Source: Ophthalmolycus amberensis (lineage: Eukaryota; Chordata; Actinopteri; Perciformes; Zoarcidae). From it: DNA of 64,000 nt. Made by a program: the position numbers and the translations under genes. The stretch is from the NCBI GenBank assembly GCA_024529925.1, contig JAFEUB010000772.1, positions 62,001-126,000 on the forward strand. The letters run 5' to 3'. The notes below the pieces were generated by a model. It was not told the origin of the DNA and made no database searches. It worked only from the letters and a program-made list of their open reading frames with translations. Positions 1 to 10,300 of the stretch are shown here, piece by piece (position 1 is the stretch's first letter; each line of letters opens with the position of its first letter).

Positions 1-260
1 TTGTCTGACCAACAGTCTTTAACCAAAGGAAGTCAATACGATGATATAAAACAGAAATTAAGAGTAAATTGTCACATTTGAGAAGCTTGATAAATGAGAT
101 AAATGATGAATTGGTTATCGAAATTGTTGTTGATTCATTTTATGTTGATCGACTAATCAGTTAATCGATTTATCGTTTCAGTTCTGAAACAAAGACACAT
201 ATCCTTTTGTTCACATATATATAAATATATATGTATATATACATCTGGGCAAAGAGGTGA

Positions 261-264
<4 letters not shown>

Positions 265-310
<46 letters not shown>
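265..310. repeat. (GT)n microsatellite
   Basis: About 23 uninterrupted GT dinucleotides. It is preceded by a short ATAT-rich run. Likely length-polymorphic. Confidence 0.95.
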
Positions 311-311
<1 letters not shown>

Positions 312-1534
312 CCTTCCGTCCTCAATGACAAATTTCAGACTAGTTTAGAACAGTTAATTGGGGACGGCTTGTCCAATTAGGAACAAAAGTTGTGTTCCCA
401 TTTAGGAAAAAGCTCATTTTGATTGCATGAATAATTAATGTGAAATACATGAATGAATGTGTTAGACTCTCATCTTTTCAGTCGTGGTCTTTTGTTCTAT
501 TATGAATGGACTGTATAAAAAATAATCTTGGTTCAAGGTTCAGCAAAAATTCAACTTAAATCTTAAAATGTTGCTTCTTCCTGCTTTCAAGGCTCCAGCA
601 ATGTAACTCCTTAAAAACTTAAGTGTTGTGTTAAATATATACACAAATCTTTAGAGTTCAAAAACATAACAGTAGCTACATGCAGTTGACGTCATGTTTA
701 CATAAATGCTTGTGTATCATTATCTGACTTGCTGCCATCTCATATCTTCCAACCAAAACCAAAATGTCTCTAGATCAAGTGTGTGCATCTGTACACTGTG
801 TGTGTGTGTGTGTTTCCCTCCTCAGTACCTGCCTGCACTTGCTCGACAGTGCAGGTCTGTGTAATATGAGCCACCACGTCACCTCTACAGTCCCTCGGTT
901 CTTCTCCTTAAGGTCTGCTGATCAAATATAAACGTTACATTTTGTGTAAAGACAACACAACTCTGTAATCCTTTTAAGCTTCTTTACTCTGTTCTCATTT
1001 AGATTTTCATCTGAGCACCTGCTGTGTCGCTCGGACCACACACAGACATGTAGTGCACATGAAGCACATGTAGAGAACACCGGTCATGAAAAGGACTTTC
1101 TGTGTTTGAAAGGTCAAAAGGCATGATTAAAGTTGCTTAACCGGTACACAGTATCAGCTTGGACGCTGACAGAGCAGAAGATGAACTTTGATCTATTCCT
1201 GTTTCCAGTGTCACTACAAAACAGTCGCTGCTATTTGGCTTCGAAGGGCAGCGTGCACAACACACTTGGTGGTTACCACTGGTCCGTAAACACTGATGCT
1301 CAGCATAGCAGTACTTGCAGCCACTGCCTCCCTTAATCTGAAAAAGTAAAGTCACCCAAATTATAAACAAAATCTCACTTTCCTTCGAGTGGTATATAAC
1401 CACGGAGATAGTTTGGGTTTTAAGTGTGCCATCTTATTTTGGTCACCCCTCAAGACTCTTTTGAATAACTCACATGCCTCGCTGTGACCAGTTTTCATAG
1501 GGACTATTTCTTCTGTAAAGTGATTGACATGTCT

Positions 1535-1900
1535 CTCTCTATTGGATGGAATGTCATGAAATTTGTTTTCATATCCCCCTCGGGATGAATTGTCATAACT
1601 TTTATAACACCCTGACATTTTTTTGCCACCGTCACAGTTCAATGTATCCAGTCATTTGGTTTATGACTACATACCTGCAAAACAAACTGACTTTCCCGTC
1701 AGCCTCAGCGGCACTTTGTGTTTGGTGCTAATTAGCATGCTAACAAACAAGATTTCAGATGGTGAACATTACACCTGCTAAACATCAGCATTGTCATTGT
1801 GAGTAGTTAGCGTGCCAACGTTAGCATTTAGCTTAAAGCTGCTTCTACGTAGGCTACAGTATCACAGAGTTGCCAGCATAGTTGTAGATTCTTCAACTTG
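1535..1900 (+). repeat. Dispersed fish repeat R1 (GCTAATTAGCATGCTAAC family)
   Basis: Contains the motif GTGCTAATTAGCATGCTAAC followed by GGTGAACAT, ACCTGCTAAACATCAGCA and GTTAGCATTTAGC, which I recognise as a very common teleost interspersed repeat, probably a non-autonomous DNA element. A related copy in the opposite orientation lies at about 24720-24900 in this window. The boundaries are approximate because the edges are diverged. Confidence 0.65.
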
Positions 1901-2645
1901 TTTTAACCTAAAGACAAATACGGGTTGTAACCTGAAGTAAACAAGCCGACATCACTGTGGTGCCACCTCACTTGCATACACATTTGGTAACGTTATAGTC
2001 GATGGCAGGGGTAGGGAATTAGACTCAAGTGTCTAGCTTAAACAATGGCACACTAGCAAGAAGTGTGCAAGAGAGTTTTTTGGAAAGTTGAAGTGCCCTT
2101 TCAAGCCAACTAAATGGCCTCTTACAGCTTTTGCAGGTTGCGCGGCTTGTTATTTACTGTAGTTTGTTCCACGAAGACCCAAACTTTCTAAGTTTATTGC
2201 TGATGAACAAGATTGGATGGTTGGTTGGTAGGGTTAATGTTTTCAACCCAGATGTAAATGTTTTCATCAGGATGGCAGCCTTCTTGTATAGTGACCACAT
2301 ATATAATTTCAATGTTCTCATTTTGGGTGCAAAATGTATTTTTTTTAATGTTGCAGCACTACAGGCCTACATGGATGGAATAACATTACAGGTCTGTTGG
2401 AGGTATAATTTTGATGTGGTGTCATAATTTAACTTTAATGTTAACCTTAATGTTGATATGGCATACTGATTAAATAAAAAAATATTACTTGGTTTCTGAC
2501 TTTCATGTTTGTTTATGGTATTCATTTCACTTCCTGGCCGTGTACATAGTGTAGTAAAAATGGTAATGCATTAGCATTTGTTGTCTTATGAATAAAGACT
2601 GAATAAGATCTTGATTCACATTGCTCATTTACCTCTATTTATATT

Positions 2646-2740
2646 CAATTCAGTTCAATTTTATTTGTACAGCCCAATATCTGGACAACACACAATATCC
2701 ACGCCTTTAACGTGGAAAAAAAAAGGAAGAAACCTCAGCC
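2646..2740 (-). repeat. Retroposon 3'-end fragment
   Basis: On the minus strand this reads GGTTTCTTCC, then a TTGGGCTGTACAAATAAAA-type end. It resembles the 3' part of the retroposon at about 62040-62257 on the plus strand. Only the 3' end is present, as expected for a 5'-truncated retrotransposed copy. Confidence 0.5.
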
Positions 2741-3543
2741 CCAACCTCCTATAATTTCACTGAACTGTAAATGACCCCCCGGATTAATCTACAGCCTGCA
2801 TTTGAAATACTCTCTCCTGTCATCGTCATTAACAGCTCTCATGAACCGATTATTTTCTGTGACTGGCAGCTCTGGTACAATGCCACCAATCCTCAAAGTG
2901 TTGCCTTTATTACGCAGGATCATGTTCCTCTCAAAAGCAACAGTCTAAACCTGAGTTGGATTTGGCTCAGGTTTATCAGGAGACAGCCAAAGCCTGGGCT
3001 TATCTATAATGAACTGTTGTTGTTCGGATCAGGAGGAGGTGGGTGCTCCTCTAATCTGCCTACCTGTCTCACACTCAGTGGTAAATATACACAGGGATTT
3101 GTCCTGAGAGCTCTCTGATAGACTCTTTTTTCTTGAGGCTAAATCTGAGATACAAGTTGTGGCCGAGATCTCAAGTTACTGCGTTTGGGTGTTTGATGTT
3201 TTGAACAAGTGTCGAGTGCAGTTAGTGGTTTATTGGATGATATACTAGAAGAGAACTGCCCGTGGGAATAATTAACTGCTGTGAAAACAATTTGTCCTCA
3301 TCTGATGTTTTTTCCATCTGTCTGCTACAGGAGGGGAATAAAGTACATGCTCAATGCTTGTATTTTGTATCCGTGCACCTGCACTTGAGAGAGTAAATGC
3401 TTCTAGTTATCTTCCTGTTTACCTGAGTGTGTGTGGGAGAGAGATTTTACCGAGTTAGGGTTGAGTCTTGGAAGAGTAGCGTTACTGCTCGCACTCGCCA
3501 TTGTCATGTCGTTAAAATGGCGTTTCTCGAGACTAGCCCTGAC

Positions 3544-3722
3544 GAGAACGCGCAGCTTGGGGGGCCAGATCGTTCTGGCCCCACACTGAATCTATTTGAG
3601 GGCGCTGATTGGCTAACTTGTATGTCACTCATTTATATCTTGAATCAGCAATTGGCTAAACTGCTTCATAGACCCGTCTCTTTTGGGCCAAAACGATTAG
3701 GCCCCCCTAGCTGCGCGTTCTC
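3544..3722. mobile_element. Small foldback (MITE-like) element
   Basis: Two inverted arms of about 38 bases (3544-3582 and 3684-3722) begin and end with GAGAACGCGCAGCT and match at all but about four positions. They enclose a unique loop of about 100 bases. The arms are GC-rich in AT-rich surroundings. No clear target-site duplication was found, so the superfamily is unknown. Confidence 0.6.
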
Positions 3723-3845
3723 AGACGTGTCGTGCACACAGGCAGAGAGGACGAGCAGACGAGCACACAGGCGGAGCAGGAAAAGCATATATTTAGCCCA
3801 GATATAATATTTTACACATATTTGTTGGAATGCTGTTAACACACA

Positions 3846-4735
3846 CCCCATTTCAAAATGAAAGCCCCACAGAGTGAAATTTATTTGAAATGCTTGTGAT
3901 GAAGCCTGTCATTTAATAACCTCTGTTTATGTGTCAAACATTATGATTATGTCTCCTCTCCCCCCCCACCCAGCCCCACCCTTTCAAAATAAAAGCCCCA
4001 TGGATTAACTGTATGTCAAAATTAGGCTTTTTTGTTGAAATAATGAATGCTCTTACAAATACTGCGACAACTACTACTGCTGCTAATATTTCTAGTATTA
4101 CTACTACTACTGCTGCTACTACTTCTACTACAACTTTTGCTGTTGCTACTATTACTAGTGCTATTACTGCTACCATCAATATTATTACTACCACTACTGC
4201 TATTACTACCACTACTACTATTACTTATACTACAACTGCTACTACTGCTATTCATGCTACTACCAGTACTAATACTACTACAGCTATTAGTACGACTGCT
4301 ACTAGTACTACTACTACTGCTACTTCAAATACTGCCATTACTTTTACTACTACTACTACTACTACTACTGTTATATTAAATACTACGACCACTACTACAG
4401 CTATTACTACTACTTCTTCATAATCCAAATACTTCTTCTAAATACTAATACTTCTACTACTAATGATACTTCTACTACAACTTCTACTACTACAAATATC
4501 ACCACTGATGACATTTTTTAAGCCACAGAAACCGTTCGAATATCAAAATGTTTAGCTCTTTCAGGAGAGGGGTGATATGACTTTTCAGAGTTGGAATCTT
4601 TAAACCTTTTGAATTATTAAGCTTTTTGCAATTTTTTTAAAATTGGATATCTATTTTCAGCAATGTTTTTGCAATTCATTTCAAATTTCAGCATTCCAAC
4701 GCATTTACAGCAGGAAATGCATTTTCTAGTTAGTA
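3846..4735 (+). repeat. Dispersed repeat family X, copy A (with ACT-rich core)
   Basis: Starts with an AAATGAAAGCCCCACAGAGTG unit and a CTGTCATTTAATAACCTCTG unit, continues into a long ACT trinucleotide tract, and ends with AACCGTTCGAATATCAAAATG and GGAAATGCATTTTCTAGTT. The same order in the same orientation recurs at 19540-20400 (copy C). The family is not one I can name; the structure suggests a large non-autonomous element with an unstable internal satellite. Confidence 0.7.
4060..4500. repeat. (ACT)n imperfect trinucleotide tract
   Basis: Roughly 440 bases dominated by ACT/GCT/ATT triplets. It opens all frames, producing artificial poly-Thr, poly-Leu and poly-Ser reading frames on either strand. 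A shorter counterpart lies at about 19920-20165. Confidence 0.9.
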
Positions 4736-4899
4736 TTATTAGTTTCTATTATTAAGTACAGTGATCATGTGTACAGACATAAACTTCTCTAAAGTCTCTC
4801 CAGCTGTTAAAACCGACTGACAGCTGTGATCAGCTGATCCTCCGTCATCAGAAACAGACGTCGCTTCACGTGACACAACTGAGGAAAGGACGTCTCTTA

Positions 4900-5006
4900 T
4901 CTCGTTTCCTCTCTCCTTGCGTGACGGCCCCTCCCTTCCTGTTTCCTCTTTAGTTTCACTTCTGGAGCTCGTTGTGTCGCAGCTTCTTCTCTGCTTCTAT
5001 CTAAAG
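4900..5006 (+). other. Candidate 5' non-coding exon / promoter of the NLR gene
   Basis: A CT-rich, GC-richer segment with the ISRE-like motif ends in CTAAAG|GTTAGT, a strong donor. The first coding exon begins after an acceptor at about 6936, so an intron of about 1.9 kb is predicted. No TATA box is obvious. The transcription start is not determined from sequence. Confidence 0.4.
4952..4963 (+). promoter_or_regulatory. ISRE-like motif upstream of the NLR gene
   Basis: AGTTTCACTTCT closely resembles the interferon-stimulated response element AGTTTCNNTTYC. It lies about 45 bases before a good splice donor (AAAG|GTTAGT, intron starting at 5007) and about 2 kb before the first NLR coding exon. 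Interferon-inducibility of the gene is inferred from this motif alone. Confidence 0.45.
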
Positions 5007-5246
5007 GTTAGTGAGCGAGAAGAAGTTACAGAAATACTTGATGTTTTTCTTCAGTCAGCTGAACACAAATGTATTTAAAGCGAAGTTTAGAATGTGCAGT
5101 ATTTCGTCACCGTCTGCCCTAAAGCTAACGCACATCACTCCAAGGAGTACTTCCGGTCTGGATTTCAAAGTAAAGGATCGCGTGAGTTATTTGTTATTAA
5201 AGAACAGAAGAGTAATTTAAGATCCTGTTATTTATTATTATTAAGG

Positions 5247-5404
5247 CTACAGTCAGATATAATATGACGTATTTTACTGTGTACTATTTGAATCCCACAT
5301 TAAAGTTAGTCAAAAAGAATGAATCTTGGTCTCTGGAAGGAACTTTGACATTAGATTATTCAAATAGTACACAGTAAAATACTTCATATTAGTACTGACT
5401 GTAG
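5247..5404. mobile_element. Hairpin MITE
   Basis: Near-perfect inverted arms of about 46 bases: CTACAGTCA...TATTTTACTGTGTACTATTTGAAT on the left, and its reverse complement ending TGACTGTAG on the right. The loop is about 65 bases. It lies in the predicted first NLR intron, abutting repeat X copy B. Confidence 0.65.
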
Positions 5405-6300
5405 ACCTCTAAAGATCCCTAAGACCTGAATGACTGTATGAGAGAAAGACACACAGAGAGAGAGAGGGAGAGGAGTGTATGTGCGCATGTGTCTGTGAGT
5501 CTGTGTGTTTATCAACATCACTAATTGGCTCAATCGCAAACACCTGTGTGCCTGAAGCCATTTCATGGAGATAAAACAGGGAAACACCTCTCAAACAAAT
5601 CATCAAAACTCCCATAACCGTACCTCCTCTTGCTCCGATATTAATAATTGAGAGGAAGGATGACTTGAGAAACAGATCCTGTAAAAATTGTGTCTGTAGT
5701 GTACAAAATGTGGCTTAACTGGCGATCTAGAAATGGAGGACCGTGTTCTGTGGAAGATGTTTTTGAAGCTAAATTTAACATTGGTCTCTATGGAGCAGAA
5801 AGTTGGTTTTCCTCTCAATTAACGGCTTCTGTGTCAAATGTGGAAATCTGTGGGATTCCACAGTCATTTTTCGACGACAAGGACAAGATTAGCTACTCCT
5901 ACATCCAGAAATGATGCATGAAGAGTGAAGATTGTGGACACAGTTATCAGAAAGCTGAATTATGCAGCAATAGATCAGGATTTTGTCAACATTTTAAAGT
6001 TGAAATGGTGTCTGTAGCTGAAAATATGAGATAGTTGAAGGATTTGGAAGTTTAAGAGGATTTGAACATTTTCTCCATTGAAATCTCATTCAAAATAAAA
6101 ATTGCAAAAAGCTTAATAATTCAAAAAGTTTAAAGATTAGAAATATGAAAAGATATAGCACACGTCATTAAAGAGCTGAACATTTTGATAGTTGAACGGT
6201 TTCTGTAGCTTAAAAAATGAAGGAGAAGAAGAGGTGGGACGGAAGAAATAGAAGAAGTTGAATAAAGATTCGAAGAACAATAGTTTAACAGCATTCCAAC
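5395..6300 (-). repeat. Dispersed repeat family X, copy B (inverted)
   Basis: On the minus strand this segment matches 18700-19515: both encode the chance peptides MGVLMICLRGVSLFYLHEM and NIGLYGAESWFSSQL with few changes, and both have the same GA-rich stretch next to AAGACCTGAATGACTGTATG. It is the inverted counterpart of copy C, about 13 kb away. It lies in intron 1 of the NLR gene. Confidence 0.75.
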
Positions 6301-6950
6301 ACTAAAGGATGCACACGACATTGTGACAACACATCAGTAAACATCTGCAGATGAGAGCTCACAGTGTTTCATTGAAGGGTTCAACTAACTGCCAGTTGAG
6401 CCCACTTTCCTCTCTCAGCCTCTGGATTCACTGCCGGTCCTTTTCTCTGGACTCCTCACTCATCTCCTCTGCCAACGTGTTCTACTAGATTACTGTCAGA
6501 CCTCCAGGAGACAGAGAGAGTTTAGAGAGCTGCTTTTACTTTGACAGTCTGTTATGTTACAAACACTGAAGCATGTTCACAGCTTACATTTCTTCCTGTT
6601 TGTAGCTGCTTCCTGCTCTGACTGGATGTAGTAGAAGTGGAAACAGAGGAACATTTCAAACGTTGAAGAGCTTTTCAAAGTCACTCAAATAGAAGTGAAA
6701 AGTGACATCATCCTCAAAGAAAGGCCAATAAAAAGCCAGATGAAGAGTCTTCCTCTAGTCTTCAAACAAGCCAACAGACTAAAGAGCATTGTGAACGTCA
6801 TCTCTTAGAGAGGACTCTGCAGCTCAAAGTGACAACAACATGGAAACTGTCCCATGAGTGTCTTTAGTATTGAGGTGAATGAGCTGTGTGTGTTTGTCAT
6901 GATGAAGAGAAATAATGTTGTTGTGTTTGTGTGAAGGTGTGGACTCTGCT

Positions 6951-7285
6951 ATGAATCAGTCTGAGGACAGAGAGGAGGGAGTCCCTCCCTCTAAAACCAG
7001 CCACACCAAAGCTCAGAGGTGAGATGACCATCTCTACCTGTCCATGACTCAAAGTCTTTCATTCACTGACTCTGTTTCTACACATGTGACCAGGATCCAT
7101 CAGGGACCACACTGTCCTGGACCTGGACCTGGACCTGAACCTGGACCTGGACCTCAACCTGGACCTGAACTTGAACCTGGACCTGAACCCAGCTGTGTGT
7201 CCATGAAGAGTGACGGGTCTATGGGTCATGCTATTAACTTCAAAGATGGACGCCACTCTGTTGATGAAAGGTGAGGATTTCAAAC

Positions 7286-7320
<35 letters not shown>

Positions 7321-10300
7321 TCATTAAGTCACTCAGGTAAAACTCTTTTACACCACATGGCTCCTCTCTTCATCCTGATTGGACAGCATTACTCTTCAAC
7401 CATCATGGTCACCTCACTGCATCACTTCCTGTCTTTGCTGCACTGAATACAGCTTCAACATCAACACTGAAACATTTCTACATGAAACATTGATTTCATA
7501 CTAAACGTCTCCTAAAACTACCAGAATACTAATACACAGAGTACAGTAGGTTTATTACATCACTGAATGTATCTGGTGTTTCTATCAGGAGGAAGCTGGA
7601 ACAACCTGGACCTGATCCTGGACCTGGACCTGAACGTAAACTTAGACGTAAAAGTAAACCTGGACCGGGACCTGAACCCAGCTGTGTGTCCATGAAGAGT
7701 GACTGGTCAATGCCTCGTTTTATTGAATTCAAAGATGGACGCCACTCTGTTGATCAAAGGTGAGGATTTCAAACTGATGATGATGATGATGATGATAATA
7801 ATAACTTTATTTAAATAGCACTTTTCCAAAATAAAGTTACAAAGTGCTTCACAATAAAACATGAAAGCAAATAAGAAACACAATCAAACCGTGAAATAAG
7901 ATTTAAATAAATAAAATGCATCAGATGTAAAAATAAGTCAAACGGTAAAAGTGAGTCTTCAGAAGAGGTTTAAAGAGGAAACTGAATGTTCCGGCCTTAG
8001 ATTATCAGGAAGAGAGTTACACAGCTGAGGGCCCGGACAGCAAAGGCCCGTTAGTACGGTGTGGTGTAGAAACTATATGATAGTACGAGTGAGTGCTATA
8101 ATACTGAAATAAGGAAATGTGAGGAGAGAAAGTTTGTCTTTGGAGTATTTATTCTCTGTGCAGAGAAGGTTCAATCATCCCACTGAGCTCCTGTGTGCAG
8201 TCTGAGGGATGAAGAGCCCCGTGTGCAGGTCTCTACATCTTATAAAGGACCAGTGCACAAGGGTGGGGGGGTAGGATGAGTCCTCACTAACACATCTGTT
8301 TCTGTTCCTGACCTCAACATTCTGTGGTTAACTGTCTGCACCCCCATTCAGTTACTTCCTCTTATGGAATGTTTCTCCTGTTGATACCAGATTAATGTGC
8401 ATTATTAGATAAAGCTCCCAGACTGGAGGAGAGATCATTAATGCAGAAAGGGGCCAGCAGGGGTCATTATAACTACAAGACAGGACAGTGCTGGAGCCAG
8501 GCTTAATGGGATGTACAACTGGGTATCATCTGCGTAGCAATGAAACTCTGTATTATGTTGACGTATGATGAGTCCTAGTGGTAACATGTAGATGGTAAAC
8601 AGGAGGGGACCCAATATAGAACCCTGAGGCACCCCACAGATGAGAGGAGGCCTCTCCAAGCATTACAGAAAAGAACCAGTTCAACAGATAAGACATCAAC
8701 CAATCCAGCTCCACATCACTGATGCCACAGAGTTCTTTAGACGACAGATTAAGACTTTGTGGTCCACTGTGTCAAAGGCTGAGCTGAGGTCAAGAATAAT
8801 TCAAATGAGTACACGCAGAAGGTCATGTGACCTTGACCTGAGAAGTCTCAGAGATGTGAAGAGAGTGAAAGCCAGACTGAAGATTCTCTTTTCTAAAATC
8901 TTGTAAAAACGGCAGCTTACAGATGAGTCTAAAAAGACTTAAACCTGAGGGATGTAAATGGGGCTTCTTTAAAAAGTGGTAAAGAGCAGCATGTTTAGAA
9001 TCAGAGAGGAGATACCAGTTGACATGGAGCAGTTAATAACGACTGAAACATCCGGACCAACTGTCTAAACACAGCTTTTAAACATGAAGTGAATTCAGTC
9101 TCAGAGGCAAGTGGATGGTTTTAAAGTGTAACAGTGGTTCAAAGGTTGACAGAGAGATTTCACGAAAGTGGGTTAGTGGTGAAGCTAAACAGGAGTCAAC
9201 ATCAGGCTCAACAAGGTCAGTATTAAAATGCTGCAGAATCTCCAGCATTTTATTTTGAAATGATTTATAAACTCCTCACATCTCTGGTGTTGAATCAACT
9301 GGTTAGCTAAGATCAGAGTTTATGGTTCTAAAGAGGATTGTGACTCTGTTTAGTGATCAGATTGTAGAAATACGAGTCCTTTGCTTCTTTAATCGTTTGC
9401 TGATCGGTCGACATTAGATGTTCTAGAGATGCAACGGACCCACTGAGTTTATCCTGTTTCCACTTTGGTTCTGCCTTCCTGCATTCTTTAAGTTCCTCTC
9501 ATCTTCATTAAACCACGAGAGAGAAGAAGGATTAAACTTCTTACATCTGAATGGAGCTCTGGAATCTAAAATGTTTGCGCAGGAACTGTGAGACGTACCG
9601 AGGAGCTCCTCTGTGGAGAGGCCAAGTTGTTCACTGGTGTTAAAAGTTGTGCGTGATTCGGTGACAGCAGAAGTTTAGAGGGCGGGAGTGAAGCATTGTG
9701 GGGGTTTGTGATCAGGAGAGAGGAGTGGCACCTGGATAAGCACTGCCTTGTGATCACTTAGATTCACATCATCCACACAGAAACCAACCCAGAGCACAAG
9801 GTCTAAGGTGAGTCCTCTGCAGTGGCGGGCCGTCAGGGCCTGCAAGGCCTTCTCTGCTGGCCTAAACAGAATCACAAAGCTATTTATATTTAAAAAAAAA
9901 AAAAATTATAATTTATTTTATAATTTAATAATTTTTCTTAAATGCACTACATGTATTATAATTTATAAAAATATTTTTCCCATTATCTTATTTTCTCATT
10001 GCACAGCTACTGTCTTCCTCAGTTGCTCTCAGATCTCACCTCTGTGTGTCTATGCCAGATGCCTGCAGACTCGGCTCTGCCGCCAGTGCAGATTAAAGTA
10101 CATGGGGACGATATTGTTGATTGTCACAGTGTTCAACCAATCAGATCTTTAATTTGACATGTTGGGCATATTCTTTGACGTGTCAGCGGCCGCTAGCCGC
10201 CTATAATGACGTCAGCATATGTGCAGCTCAGTGTTCAACTGTAGCTTTCCCGCGAGGTGCAGTGTGCTGTAATTGGTCAGTGGGCGAGCACGTGACTATC

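Larger units (their letters stand above)
1..3543. other. Gene-free, repeat-bearing stretch
   Basis: No coding exon, splice-linked ORF or RNA gene could be supported here. The open frames are short, unsupported and overlap repeats. What is visible is AT-rich unique sequence, a GT microsatellite, one copy of a dispersed fish repeat and a short retroposon tail, all listed separately. A distal exon or regulatory element of a neighbouring gene cannot be excluded. Confidence 0.6.

Noticed and set aside
4013..4423. Long overlapping open frames rich in Thr, Leu or Ser on both strands
   Set aside because: They are products of the ACT trinucleotide tract, which lacks stops in several frames. No domain or splice context.
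5690..5914. ORF with NIGLYGAESWFSSQL, also found at 18885-19190
   Set aside because: Recurrence comes from repeat family X. The frame is short, differs at both ends between copies and has no start or splice context in common.
7044..7274. ORF starting in the intron before the first CVSMKSD exon
   Set aside because: The real exon begins at the acceptor at 7094; upstream residues of this ORF are intron.
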